64,000 nt of DNA from CAZOOM01 sp964460795 (GCA_964460795.1 CAYWRU010000011.1:1-64000); one strand, 5' to 3'; shown: positions 9,601 through 24,600, counted from the first letter of the stretch. Made by a program: numbers and translations. The notes: a model not told the origin generated them from the sequence alone.

Positions 9601-12600
9601 TTTGCAGGCGGATATCCTGAACGGACCGGAAAAATGGACGGTTGAGAATTTTGCGGATGGATTGAATTTTTTCCACGGAAGAAACTCTCAGGATGTCCCA
9701 ATCACCCCATGCGTCAATCCATCCGCGAAGCGCGGCTTCGGAAATCCATCCGGTTTTCTTTAACCCACGGAAAATCCACCGAATCAGCCCCATCCAAAAA
9801 CCCGGACGGCTTTCTTTGATCAAGTAACCGGGTTTGATCCCAAGAAATGTTTCTAGAAAATCAGACCGTTCTTCTGTGGGGCTGGACTCCATATAAATAT
9901 CAAATCGCGTTAGAAAGCGCTTTTCTCCCGAACTGAGCTTGTTCCAATTTTTGGTCAAAGCACTAAGGCGCCTTGTGTAAAGTTTAGAATCAATGGCTTC
10001 ATAAGAACTTCTAACCATGGGCAATGCCTCGCTCCGCACTTCGGAGCGTTTTGAAAAGTCAGGGTGAAGAATTTCGGCCTGCTGAAGCGCGTCCGCTAAT
10101 CGATCCAGAAATTCGGATTCGGATAGCCATTCTTCGATACTATACGGACGGAGCCGCTCCCAAATAGGGCGGTTCACCAGCGCCAGCTGCCCGAGATCCT
10201 GAATTTGATTCCACGCAATCACTGGTTTTTTGACCTGTTCTTCGATCAGATTCATCATTCTCATGGCCAGTACGTGATCCACCGTTGTGGTTAGAATTCC
10301 CAGGTAGATGCTGGCAATGAGCATGGATGTCAGGTCAATCGTATGCATCGAAGCTTCTTTCGCCGAGCCCTGCATTTCATCTTCGTCCGTCGATCTGCTT
10401 GGTTTATGCTTCAGCCAGAATTCGCGCCCAAGACCCTTTTCCATCTCCGCCAATTCAGCGCGGCCTGCATGGATAAGATGATCCGTCATGTTTAAGCGAG
10501 GCAGCACGATGGTTTCATTAGAAGACAACATGCGCGTGAAGGCGCCGGGCGCAGTCATCAAAAGCCCTGGAAAGGCTGTTCCTTGAGGAGCATAAGGCGC
10601 GATGAATAAATAATTATCAGCGTATTCGGACCCCAAAATTGGGTAGGTTTTTTTATCCACAACCACATAAATATTCGCAAGCCGGAGGTTGCGGTTATGG
10701 GCAATAAAAATGTCCCCCGGTTCAAACCGGTCCTCTATCTCAGCAGAATCCCCGAGCAGCAAATAATCAGGATTGGTTTTAAACCGGTCAAATAGCGCCA
10801 GCGCTTCTTCGGTTCCAAGGCTGGATTGACGAAGTTTTTCATCTAACTTTAAAAACATTTGTCTTACAAATGCTGCATCTGTTTCATCCATCCGCATCTC
10901 GGAACGGGGATGAGCAGATAGGAAACCGCTTTGTTGAAGTTTGGCCATGATTTCATCTGGCGTGACAGGGCCGCTTAGGTAGAGCGGGGCCCTTCGGCGC
11001 ACGTCTGGAGCGCTTTCCTCAAGGGATCCCGTCAAAGACAGCCTCTCGGGCGGCCAAAAGTTTTCATAAACTTCCCACGGAGTTCCGTTGAATAATATTT
11101 TTTTCTCGTTTTGTGTTATCGACCAAATGAAAAGAGGGCTCTGTTCATGGGCAGCTGAAATAGCCTGGATCAAAGGATTCCATGTCTCGTCCGTGATGGA
11201 GCGGCCTCCCTTCTGCAGCGCCGTACCGGATAGATTCGCAAGATGCAGAAAAGGTTCTTTAATAAGAGGCGGAAGATTGGAGACTGCAATTTTATGGACC
11301 AGCTCCGCACGCTTCATAGAGGGGTCGTATACTATTTTTACAGAGTATTTTCCTTGATCAACTCTAAAACCAACCATGACCGCACCTGCTTTGCCGGTCT
11401 CCGTCTCTATTTGTATGTTGGTAATCGCAGGACCGAAAACCATGCGGTCCATGGCCTTAGCCATGCTTGCTTCGGTTTCATCTTCAATACCACTTCGCAC
11501 TTCGGAACGATGATGTCTAAAAATTGACGTCAAAATATCCATTCCAGTCTTCCAATGAACAGCCTCTTGTTTAAGATTTTTTTCTTCGATATCAAAAAAA
11601 TCAGCCACTCTTGGAAGAATACTTGGAATCCATGAATCACTAAAGGAATGGCTCATTTGAAAAGCATCTCCTCCAAAGATGTCTCTTAGAATCATTAAGA
11701 TTTGATTTTCGATAGACCTCATAAGTTGTATTTGAGAAATGGTTTGATCTTCAAATTCAGCGTTAGCTTCGCGAGCAATCTGCTGAAATTTTTCACGGAT
11801 TCGAGGCAGCATGCGCTCTAAAAGATGATGAGATGGGTAAGCGTTCCAAATCGAGAAACTTATCTTATCAACTCTAGGGAAATGTTCACCAGACGCTGTT
11901 TGGATATCTATTAGAAGGTTGGGAATAGTTGTTTTGGCGGATAAATCATGTTCATCAAAAAATTCTATCGAAATATCATCATCACCCGAATCACTTGCGA
12001 CATGCCCTTTTAATTGAGGTTCTTCACTGAAGGGAGAAGCCACATCGCCATCCCTTCGAATTCCTAACCGAAGAGCAATAGCTCGCGGCGACATCTCTCC
12101 CCGCACCTCGGACCGGACATCGCGCTCCTGAGCGATGCCGCGACTGTACCCAACGCGACCGGCGTTGGGTACGGAGCGCCAGAGTTCCACACGAGTCTCG
12201 GCGCGTTTATCCGCCTTCAGTTTGGCGGAACTGTCCCCAAGGTTACCGACCTTGGGGGCGGAGCGGGTTCCCTGGGCATTTGAACGAGTCATGGGGTCTT
12301 TGGTCTGCCCTTGGGGCCGGGGTGATTTTCTTACCGCTTTGTCTTTAGCTTTTTGCCGTTTAGCTTTCAAAGGAGGGCGGCCGAGTTTTCCGCTCCACAA
12401 GGATTTCCGGCGAACCATGAAACGGGTCAAGTCATCCCCCTCCTGCCAGGTCCCGGTCCATTGATAGAAATGAACTGTGAGACCTTTGTGCCCCGCCTGA
12501 TTTCTCCGACGTTCCAAAAACTTAACGGCGCCGGCCCGCTCGGCTATTTTTAAAGCACGGAAAATATTCAAGTATTTGTTTTCATTATCCAGTTTCGTCG

Positions 12601-15600
12601 TGAATTTAAAATCCGTGTTCCGGTCCAGCTCAACAGCAGAAAACTCTTTGTGCGTTTCCGTATGGCCGGCCAAATACCGCAAAAGTTCGTTTGTTCGTCT
12701 CACGTCGTTATAAACAGGGCTTGGGCTATCCGTTGTTAGCGAGGCGGGATTTTGCGTCTCGGAGCGACTGTGCCCAGCGTGATCGTCACTGGGGGCGGAA
12801 CGTGTTTCGGAACGAAATGAGTCTTCGTTTTTATCGAGAAATTCGACCAAGTTATGAAAGGGGTGATCTGAATTTTCGGTTTTAATCTGCAGCTCAATGA
12901 TGAATTCTTCCCGTTTTTTCTTGTCTAAAAAATCACCTGTTTTCAATACCGCCGGTTTACATAGGTCATCAAAAACCGCGGCTACTACCGCCATATGATC
13001 GGGCAATCCTTGAGCGGCGAGTTCCTGTAAACGTTCGATCGGAATATAGGAAAAATTATCATTTAAAATTGCATAGGCGTTGCTCACAAATCTTATCGTC
13101 GGCAAGCCCTGCTCCAGTAGCCCGTGAAAATGCTGGAGTGCGACTTCATATCCCTGCCCCTCCTGCCTTGAAAGTGACGTTGCGTAGTACACAAGGACCT
13201 TGGGATTTTTCTGGTAAAACGCCATGGCTTCCGTGTAGGCCTTCTGCTGAATAAGCCGGCCAAATTGGGCAAAGTCGCTTTTGTCAGCGGCCGAGATGGG
13301 TTCTCCGCTCATCGAGATCATGGTCTCTCTGAATTCAGCTGGAGCCGAAACTGCCATCTCGTCTTGCGTTGTAATAATTTTCAGGAGCCCGTCGAAATCA
13401 TAATCTTCCGGTTTATCATGAAAATAGGCGTCAAAAGCCCGAGCCACATCCTCTCTTGCAGGATAATTTTGAGGCCATGGTTTTATATTCATTTGATGGA
13501 GAAGGGCTGATGCAGACGAGTGATAAAATAATATGAAATTTTTAAAGTAATGGTAAAAATTGGCAATCCGATCCGGAGGAACGCTGGAAAACCATTCGTC
13601 TATTTCATGATTGGGAAGGCGCTTCTCTGCCTCAGAGTCCCACAACACTTTAAATAACTCCAGACTGAATTTGAAATCCACCCCGTTTCTTTCCAGAAGC
13701 TGGATTTCCTTTCTACCGATAAATCCGCGCCGGATCAAGGTCCGGTATTTTTCAATCAGAGCGTCTTGCCCCCAGGCCTTATAAAGATGCGTGCCTTGTT
13801 TTATTTCCTCTCCGGCCTGTTTTATTTTTTCCTGATCTCGATCGCGAATCGCGGCCATGATTTTCTCCGGCGACAACTCACCTCTCACCTCGGAGCGGGT
13901 TTGACGAATGCTAAAGTTAAACAGATCCCGCGTGTCTGTTTTGCGGGATCTCCACCAATGAGAAAGCGAGAGTGCGGCCCCCAATGCGGGTAATGCTGTG
14001 TGCTCGTAGGAGGATCCGCTGCCTGAAATAAATTGATGTATGCTGATGCATGTAAATAACCAAGCCGAGGCCAGCATAAGGATGCGTTGGCCAACAAACA
14101 ATCGGACATCGTAACGTTTACCTAAATACTGAAGCAGAATCCATTCCCAATTTTGGGCTGTCCATAAAAGAATTGAGCCGAGACCGAAAAAAACATAAGC
14201 TCCCGCAAAAAACAGCCGGTAAAAACCCCCGGTGATGAGATCCGGCCACACGGCTGTAATGAAATAAAAGATCTCTAGACACGTAAGTCCCGTCACCCAA
14301 TACATCATCCCAAAAGAAGAGACCGGAGAAAAAAATCGAGCATTGAGTTTCTTTCCAAGCCCCAATTGTAGATTGGAAAGATTGAGCGCATAACCGTCAT
14401 CGGCCAACCGATTGATGCTTACACGCGTGCCTTTTTGTTCTATGGCTTGAAGCGACAAAGCCATTGCAAAACGCGCTTCCAGATCCACTTGTTGCAAGAA
14501 ATAACCTGACTCCTTTTGGTGCCTCTCCCGATCGAAACGAATGTCTATCTGTGAGGCTGTCCGATTCATAGAAGCCTCATAGTCCTGCAGGCTTTGAACG
14601 TGGATACTTGCTTCGTCAAAAATAACTTGCTTGACCGACGTCGCCAAAAATTCGGAATCAGACAAAACATCATCGTCATCTGTCTGCTCAGTGTCGGCAA
14701 TGTCTTGAAGAATGGAGCGCAGGTAATAAAAGAATAGCCGGCTGACGTCCTGGGGCCCCAACGAAGAAAAGTCTTTTGGCACAACAAGATAAGTGCTCCC
14801 GCCAGCTTGAACTTTCAACTCTTGAATCTGCTCCAAAAAGGCTGATACATCATCGAGATCGATGATGGGTCCGTCTCCACTCTCTAATTTGCTGCGAATA
14901 AACTCCGCCCCGGCTTCTTTGGGGAAATTCAGCCATCGAACCCCCCACTGGACAGTGGTCATTCCAGGCTGCTGAATAATTTTTACGCCTGTCGTATCTT
15001 TTGCCCGTAGTTCAGAGCGGGCAGGGAAAGTGGTGATGTGAACCGGGAACGGAGACTTCTCGCGGCGAAGCTGAGGACTCTCGTCCATCAAGCCAAACTG
15101 CTTTGTCGCATTCATCTTTAGAATCCTCAGAGCGTTCTCGACATCCGGCCAGAGATGATCACTCCAGCGGTTGACCAGGGAGACGTACTCGGGTGTCTCT
15201 CCGGGCTGAACCCATTTTGGACCCAAGAGTTCAAAAATCCGGAAAAAAGAAGGGTTCGATTGCTTTTGCGTCAAGTCTTGAAGGGCAAAAAACATCAGAT
15301 AATGGATCACTGCGTCACAGACAATCTCCCCATGGTCTTGTTTTTTCCAAAGCCGGAGATAAAACCAAAGCATTATTTTCCATAGTGTTCGGTGCGTCAT
15401 TTTGAAATCGCGGACTTCATACACCTGGGTTACATTATCGGTAGCGTATTTTTTTGCCGATTTCCGACTGAGCATTCCCTGTTGAATCATGTTGTCCAGA
15501 AATTCCTGCTGGATGACATCTTCGAAAATTTCGCATGCCGCAAATAAAACTATCAAGGACCGGAAAGTATCCGCCTCCTTGCGAACAAATGTCTGATAGG

Positions 15601-18600
15601 CTTTACTTGCCATAGCTTTGCTTTTTAATTGACTTGCACTAAGCGTGGACAGTTTAGGCTGGAGTCTCTGCCCAGGATCTAACAGAAGAGAAAAACCCTC
15701 CTCGATGACGGAATTCATGCGAGAGTGGTCGTAATGGCTATGCCTCAGCGCATAAAGCCCCCAAGCCTCACGAACCAGTTCAGAAACGATATTTAAAATA
15801 AACTTCTCCTTAGTGCGAGCCGCCCGAATTTGGGGACGGATTTCCTTAAAGTTAAAATAGATCGCGGCTTCGTCGGTTTTGGGATTATGACCTTTTGCAT
15901 AGAGCCGTCGAGTCTCCGGGGAAAGCGGACGAACATTTCGAAAGGCTTCTGCGTACGGTTGAAGAATCCCGGGAGGTATCAAGTGATGGGCGCCCATCCA
16001 AGCCAAGCTGGCCTGAAGATACTCTTTTGCTTCATCAAAATTGCTCGGGAGCGGCCTCTGCCAAGGCTCTTGACCGGGCTGATCTTTCCCCGCAGTTTCA
16101 TAGCTCCCTAAAGCGTCCTCTTCCGCGGCCCCCGCCACTCCGGCAAGCGTTGCTCCAAAAAGCAATCCTAAAAAACGTTTTCTTGAAATCTGTGGCGCTG
16201 ACGCGCCCCGGTTCCGCATTTCAGAACGCAGGGTGTAGTGAAGGATGAAGTAAGACCCGGACTCAGCGGTCTTTTTTTCCCAAACATCAAAATCCCTGTA
16301 GCTCATTTTTTGGCCGTTGATTTCCACCTGTGAAAAATAAATGGTTGCATGTCTTAAAAACTTAACCGCTTCATTCATCAGTTCACGGCCGCTGGCAGGT
16401 CTTAAAACCTCAAAAGAGGCAGACCGGTTTCCGATGCGGGTAGTCGGCCGCAACAAAGGATCCATGGGCGGTGTTTGTTTCTGTTTTCTCAGCTCAGACC
16501 GTGCCCGGACATCTAAAGCCGCGAGATCATGCTTTGCCAAAAGCTCTGTGATGGCCACCCCGCCCACGTGTTCAATCCCAAGCTGGCTGGCCGCAAATAA
16601 ACGGCGGAAGATCTCTGAGGCCGCTGCTCTCTGCCTCAAGAGCAACTTGATCCGCTGAATTATTTCTCTTCTTAAAGTCCCTGGATCCCCTTTAACAGCC
16701 GCTTCGTGAACAGATCTCCGCGGCCGGTTTAGCGTTTTCACCTTCACCCGCTTTGCTGTTTTTTTGATAGGTGTTGAAAAATAGCGGCGAAGCACCCGAA
16801 CTTGTCTCATGACTTTGTTAAGATTGCCTTCGATATTTCTCACATTGTAGTCTGCTTTGAGCAAATTCTCGTGGAGCGTGACCGCATTCTTGTGATCAAG
16901 AATCAGCGTTCGGGCCGTTTGGTAATAGGCCGCAGCTTGTTCGTATAATCGTATGCTTTCGTCACTTTCCGATTGACCCCCCGCGCCGTCATACACCTGT
17001 TCCGCAAGCTGATCTGCCAAAGCAATAAAATACATGGCCCGAATACGGTACATAAATCCCTCTTGAACCTTTACTGCAGCGGCTGTTTCTGGTTTTTCAA
17101 ACATCATGACACTTTGATGCGCCTCTTCCAGAGCAAGTATTGCTTTATCAAACAGCTCTTCGATTCGCGCATGAATGGCTGCCGCAGGATTTGCGGCTTC
17201 TCCTTGATCAAACATCATTTCAAGCGCTGGACGCTGCCATTTTTTTTGCTCAGGAGTCAGAAGACGGAGTTTTTTGGCAAGCCGGAAATAAGTCATGCCT
17301 GACTTGAACATAACCACGTGCAGGGGCAGCAGGACTGCTGTTGTTTTTTTGATTTCCTGTAATTGAGTTTTAGTTTCTTCCAAAAGGCGCAGGCTTTCTT
17401 TATAGGCACTTAAAATTCTTAACTGATTCTCTAGGGTGTATGAAGAGGCTCCAGGATAAGAAGCGGCATCGAGTTGTTTTATTAGATCAAACGCTTTTTG
17501 TGCGTGCACAGCATCCTTTCCAGACAAATCGGATATTGCTTCCCGCAGAGCATCCAGGGCTTTCCCAAGCGTTAAGGGATAAGAAAGAATGTCGTGATGC
17601 TCACGCAGCTCGGGCGCCAGACTCCGGAGTTCCGAGCGGTTGACGCGGGTGAGCGGCTCTCTTAAAAAACGCTGCTGTCCAAGAAGGGTGCTCGCCCACA
17701 CGGGTTGTTTTTGCCATAACCGGATTTTTTCCGCAGAAGGAAAATCGTATTTTGCGGTGGTTTGAGTGCTTACCTCGGTTTTGATTCCTAAAATTTTAAT
17801 GTCAGGATAAGCGCTGTTTTCAACCGCCGGAGCATCCGTCATCCGGTCACTTGCAAGAACAAACAAACCTGCCGGAACCGGATAGTGCCATTCCCGCACT
17901 TTTTTCATCAGTGAAAGAAGGTCCGCATGATTTTTATGGAACAAGTCTTGTCGTGACGGTTCACTCAAAGCCTGTTGAAGCTCTCGGTATTCATTGCTTG
18001 CGGTTACTTGAACCGGATACAAACCAGCTTCGAGATTCCACTTCGAATTGGTCCGCTTCACCCAAAGCCAGCCGTCTGCTTTCACAAGTTCAGAACCCGC
18101 TGTTTGCAGAAAAGTATCAAATGCCAAAACTTCTGAACTTTCTTTTCCGCCCAGTACTTGCTGAAGTTTCGTGAGCACTGCGATTTCAGACAAAAATCCC
18201 GAAGCTGGTTTTCGCGACAGGATTTCATCATAGGCCGAGACCAGCACCCGGCCCGCTCCCGAAGGAAGTTGGGGATCGCTCACTGCTCGGCGGATTGTTT
18301 CAAATGATTTGAGCTTTCCAAACCACAGATGACAAAGCGCACGGGTTAAGCGGAACTGTTCCCATAAATCATTGTGGATGGAGTTTTCATGCAGCCAGCG
18401 GCTGGGAATCTCTGGCTGATTATTGACAAAATCAATCAATCGCCCTGTTATTTTCTTTTGCGGAGCCGAGGCAGGCTTGTCTTGTTCATCAAAATAATTG
18501 CCGGATGTTTGAGACAAAAGAAAGGCGGCCCGCTGTACTGTTTCCAGCATCTTGGCATACCACACTTCTACAAGGCGCTCTTCGCTTGAGATGTCGCTCC

Positions 18601-21600
18601 ACAAGCTGCGAATATATTCCGCGTATTGGATTAACAGCTCCGCTTGTTTTTGCTGCATTTCGATCTCGTTCTCGGCACTTGCAATCATCTGAGCGCCGTT
18701 GACTCGCTGAAAATAATCCGCCCAACTGAGTGCGTTCTCATGAGACCTTGCTTCTGAACGAAGCCCGTAGAGTGAGATCAAGGCCGCTGCGGTATCCTGA
18801 ATCTCCGGGGTCTCTCCGGTTTTCGCAATATCGTCCAGCGTTTCTATTTCATCTCGAAGCGTTTGGCGTAAGGCATCATGAATCGCGGGTGAAAACCGGT
18901 CGTTCACCTGCTGGATCATAAGTTTTCCAAACCGGATATCGGCCAGAAAGTTTTTGATGAACGGTTTTCCTCTGAGGAGGTCGTATTCTTTGGGAGCGTC
19001 GATCGCGATTCCGGCCGTGAGGTCAGAGTTAATTCTAGAAACAAATAGTTTAATGTCGGGGCGTCCTTCGATGGGAATCTTGAGCTGATTCACAACAAGC
19101 GTCATTTCCCGGCCGTCAACAGACACCACCACGCTTTTGTCTGCAGGGGTAATTTTTGTAAGCGCAACTCGAAAAAGCGCTTTGTCTTGTTTCAGAAGCA
19201 CGACATAGCTGTACTTCGAGCCGCCGCTCGGATCTGCAACCAGATCCACGATAAGTGAGCGAATCTCCGAGCGTGTTGTTTTGGAATGATTTTGTAGGGC
19301 TTTTTGAAGGATGCGGGTGATTTGTTCAAGGCTGGAGTCGGCTTTTTGGGGAAGAGCCCTATCAGCACCTGCGAGAAGCGCCTGCTCCGTTTTCATGGCT
19401 GATGCATAAACTACAAACACATTTCGAGCTTCCTTTGGCGGCACCGAAGTTTGAAGAAAGGCGAGACCGGTTTCATTTTTGCGTCCATAAATACTATTTC
19501 CCAAATCATCATCCAGAAAAATGACGTGGGGGGTCCATCCGCTTTTCAATATTTCGCGCGCTTCATTTAGGTTGGCTGCCATACGCCACTGCGTTTTGTG
19601 GATGAGGAGTTTTAAAAAAAGGGCTTCATATTTGCTACGCTGTCCCGGATAGTCTTCCACAACCAAAATTCGCATTTTTTCAATGGCGTCTACAGGCTCC
19701 ACAAACCAGGGATTCTGACCGTGAAATTCCGGAGTCTGGGGAGGAAGCTGGGCCATGAGAAGCCGCAGCGCTTGAATCCATGGGGAGGGCTGTTGGCTGT
19801 CCGTCTTAAAGACGCGAACTGCGTTCCACACAGGGGCAGACTCTTGAAAATACTCCCGCAATAGGCTTTCAAGAGGATCTATTTCCCCTCTTTCTATAAT
19901 AAGGTCTATGGCCTCTGCTAAAGCGCGGTAGGTTTTCTCTGTTTTCAGCCGCAACCCGCCGCTTGCTTTTAATTCCAAAAACGGGTTCCCTGTCCGTATT
20001 TCCGCACGTTTTAATGAGCGCGTCTCTGAGCGGGCTGATGCGGAAGTCGTCACCCGAGGCCACTCTATAGAGGGTATTGTTTTTATATCATAAATAATAT
20101 GATTATTTATCTTGACTCCGCTTTGCTCTTCCTTTATAATTCCAGTCATGTTTGAGCCAGTACGCCGAGAGGCATTATCCAGAACCATATTTCGATTTGC
20201 TGAAATTGCATTTGGAGCAGCGTTTTTGTCCTTTTGGTTCAGCCCCAATGTGTCTGGACTTTTCAAACTTGTTCTTGTGCTTACCATCGTGATAGCATTA
20301 TTTATAGCGCTGTGGATTTGTCCTCCCAAACTCTCAAAAGGAGACAGCAAAAATGCTTGAGTTTCTCTGGATGATGCTCGCTGGAATCCTGATAATGGTC
20401 GGCGGAATTCTGCTTTTCGAACGCTGGAAGAAAGATCATAGCCACTGATTACTGACAGCTTATCCTTGTCCCGAAGTTCAGAGCGGGTAACTTCGCGTGA
20501 AAAAGCCGCAGCAGCTTGATCTAAAATAGACGCAAGTTTCTCTAAGGACATTCCCGTTACATTCGGATCCGGAATACCGGTCGGATATCGTTTCCTTAGC
20601 TCGGGATCCAGATCGGTCACAAGCACCACTTTTTTAAGATCGTCGGTGGGGGCTCTTCCGTTTCGGATATCCCGCCGGATGCGTTTTTCAATTTGCTGTT
20701 TGATGTCCCAATCCATAGCAAGAATCAAATCGGAATGAATCACGTCATTTAAAACAAAAGGGTTTGAAAAAATCTGGCCGCCAATTGCATTCGTCACACC
20801 ATAAGGCTCAAGGGCATTCAAAAGTTTAGGATTGAGGACATGAACATTCTTGGTCTTGCCACGACGTTCCAAACCAAACACATCCAGGGTCAAGGATTGT
20901 TTATCCTGAAGCCGGGCTTTCAATAAAAGCGCGAGTCCTAAACTCCGGTTCTTTCCCCGATTACAAACACAGGCAATTTTACCGCCTTTATTTTGACGTA
21001 TCTGGGTCACTACTTTTTCCACTACACCCAAATCCGGCTTCTCAAAATGAGCCCTCAGCCACTGATACCAGAGAAAGGTGGGAAGATGCCCGAGAATTTT
21101 CATCCGATAATTCCATGCCGCACTCCGAATTTCAGAACGAACCAGCCGGCGTTTTTGATCCGTGAGAGTGTGTTCAAAAGAATCAAGAAAGGAGAGGTCC
21201 TGTGGGTTTAATTTTTTTCGAAGTTCCTGGATATGCGCTAGAAACAGCTCGTAGATTTTCGCCTTGCCCAGCGACTTCACTTTTCGTGTAGAACGAAGCC
21301 GGGGTAAAAGCTCCGTCTGAAGTGCCGACACATTTAGCCGCAGCCATTTTGCCGCATCGCTTTTCTCGGCAAACGATTCTGAATACATGACAAGATCAAA
21401 TGCGCTTTGCAACATTTCCCGATAGATCTCCTGAGACCCTCTTTCATTAAACAACCACTGAAGATAGGCTTTAAATTTTTGGAGATCCTTTTTTTCTTTT
21501 AGGGGAAACTGGCGGGCGCGAGGCGTTCGGATATTTACAATAGGCGTCAGTTTTTGAACCGCAGAATCATTTTCCAAAATAATTCGCACCGGGAGATTGG

Positions 21601-24600
21601 AAAAATCTGGTTTGAAGGGCTCCCAATAAAGCGAATCTTCAAATGCCTGGCGAACCATGGCGTAGAGATGCCCTTTCTCATCCCGTGCAATGGCTTTGAT
21701 GGGAATGCGGGGTGCGCGATAAAAATAATCTTCCCGGTCTTGGGCGTGTCGTCTATGAATTTGACTCAACGTCGGTGAAAAAGTGACTTCCGTATAATCT
21801 TTGCCTCGATTGGATAAATTCTGGATACTGCTGAAAATCAGCAGGTCCCCTTCAAAATTAAGGATTCCGGCCCAGGTATCGGGATCGGACTCTGCCGTTC
21901 TTTCCACCGACATATATTTAACTTGTTTTCCGCGGTGGTAAGAAACCTTGAGCCCTCGCGCTTCATAAAACGGCTGGAGTTTTCTGACCGCTTTATCCAT
22001 ATCAATATAAAAAAGTGGTTTTTCGATACTTCTCATTTCAGAGCGAAAAAGGGTCTCTTGTAATTCACCCCAATTTTTAAATCCCAAAGCGATGCTTAGT
22101 TTTTGGTGATCGACTTTCCATCGGTCTCCTCTTTGGGCTAATCGCTCCAATTGCTTTACCATTTCTCTTTTAGATTCATCGGTAAGCGTTGAAAAGGGAA
22201 CCGGGGCTACGGCCATCCAATCATGGCGGCCGACGCGTTGATGAAGTCTAATTCGTTTTTCCTTCAATCGCTTGATATCAAAAGAGAGTGTAAAAACGGC
22301 CGTCTCGCGTTCAGGTGTTCCGCTCCATCTTGCGCCTACAGGGAGTGCGGACTCTTTTGCTAACGCAAACAAAGAATCCATTGCTAAACCAAATTCATTT
22401 CGATCTAGGATGATGGCTCTTATAATTCCAGCCCAAGTTGAGTGATAAAGGACTCCTTCTTCCGGCAAGGTGGTTGTGGCGGAATTTTCTTTTTTTGCTG
22501 TTTCATTAAGAGATGTCGTGATGGCTTGCGCAATGGCTTCTGGATCGGTCCAATTTACTTGGCGTGCGCCGGCCACAGGTCCATCAGGCAGCCGAGTATC
22601 AAAAGCTGCACCAATGGCAAGTTTTTCACCGCCCAAATACCAGACAGAAAGCCACAAATCACGTCCCCGCTCCACTCGTCCACTTAGATTGAGAGCAAGC
22701 GCTACACAATTTTTATCAAAAACTAAAGGTTCCCGGCCGTTATGAATGACCGTGGTGTTTTCTTGCCGTGAAAGCGAATAAATAAACCGTTCGCCCGAAT
22801 AAACACCCCACGCTCCGTCTGGCATTTGTCTCGCCTGATAGTCGGGATAAGTTCTGATTTCAGAGCGGGAGGATGGGTGGCCTGGTTTTTTCCTGAGTTC
22901 CTGATCTTGAAAGGCCTGTAGGGCCTTGGAGAAATCAGGATCGATGACTTTATATTTTTTTATGAGTTCGGGAATTTTCGTTTTGAGGTATTTCTGCCCC
23001 CTGCTCCAACTTAGTTGAATGCGGGGATGAGTGATGAACTTTGTGACGGATAAAATTTCTCTAGTGGCTTGATAATGCTGATAAAGCACATCTTCCACCG
23101 TCCAGCGGGCGACTTTTCTGACGTTCTGCCGGCTTTCGCTCCCTGAATTTTCTCTGCTTTCTTTTAACCGCTCATAAAAATCCCGGATCGCGGCTTGATA
23201 CCCCTTTTCTGCTTCTCTGTTTGTTGGAGTTTGAGCTGATAACTGTTTCAAATAATTCGAGAGGGTAAAAAGCAGATAGGCAGCCAAGGCTGAGGGGTCG
23301 AGAGTAACGGTTTTTAACGAGGCTCTTATTCCCATTACCGTTATTTTTCTATTTTGCTTGTGCGCTTTTTGTAAGATCCTGAACAGATCTTCCCGAGCCT
23401 GATCTTCATCTTCCTCCAACAGCCGGAGCGGATAGTCCCATTTCCAGGCCAGGATCCACAGGGCCGCATCTTTTAATTGCCGGATCCGCTCGCGCGTCAC
23501 TTTGAGTTCAAGAGCCAAATTCGCTTCTGAAGGGGTGGGCTGATTTTCTGATGCGGTAAACAGCCGGAAGACTACCCGCGCCGGACTTACGCCTTCCTTA
23601 TTTCCCCATCCGGGGTAAATCTGCTGAAGGGTTTGTTCAAACTGGGCGCGGTGTGTTTCGATCATGTGGTAAGGCGTTCCCTCTTCCGTCCACTCGTGTA
23701 GACTTTCCAAAGCGGCCGCATGGGCCACCTCTTCTTTAGAAGCTTGGCCAGCAAGAATCTGAGCAGCTGGCATTGTTAAATGATTCTCATGATAAATCGC
23801 TTGTATAACCCGGAGCTGATTCGCCGTAAGATATTTAAAATATGCCGTATGGGCCCTGATCCAGATGGTCTGATCGCTGCCGTACCGAATTTCCTTAATT
23901 TTTGTTTCCGCTTCATTCAGTATTTTGTCCACTGCTTCCGCGCTGATTCCGGTTTGTGCCGCAATGTCATCCGGCTCCAGACCCGCTTCCATTTCCGGCG
24001 CATAAAACTGCAAAACTCGCAGAGAATTTTTAGGGTCTTGGTCCGGTATTTTGGAAACGGCTTTTCCCCATAGTTCTCTGTTTTTGTCTTTGGACAAAAA
24101 CCGGAATCGCGAATCCCCTAAAGACCGGAGTTTTTTTAGATAAGGCTTTGAGATTGAGTTGTTCAGATTCAATTCCTGCCAAATCTGGGCCCATGAGTGT
24201 CCCTCTTGATAACGTCGAATCAGCGCCTCGCGGCAGCGGGAAGGGATTTGATTAAGATGAACTTTATAGCGAGTAAAGAGACGCCGATCAGCCGTAAACC
24301 GGATCATGCCATTATAATAATGTCGGACCATCTGGCTGCGGTGGTATTCCAAATCCTGAGGCTGAAAAGTGGCGCCGGTTTCTTCCGTCAATTTCCGGAG
24401 AATAAATTGCTGCGTTTCATGCATGGTTTGGAATTCCGGCCGGGACCACGAGGCAGGATTACGGATCTCCTCATAAAGCTTATATAGTGCAGAGCGCAGT
24501 TGGTCCAAAGATTCGCTGTTACTGCGCACTTCAGAGCGGGAGGGAGTGAAAGTGACGATAAAACGCGCACCGTTTTTTTGGATGTCCAGATCCCAAAATC

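Noticed and set aside
8119..19872. Numerous plus-strand frames of 60-100 codons opposite the giant frame
   Set aside because: Except for the two MFEP pairs they lack promoters, SDs, homology to each other and protein-like composition. They are expected shadows of a GC-balanced coding strand.
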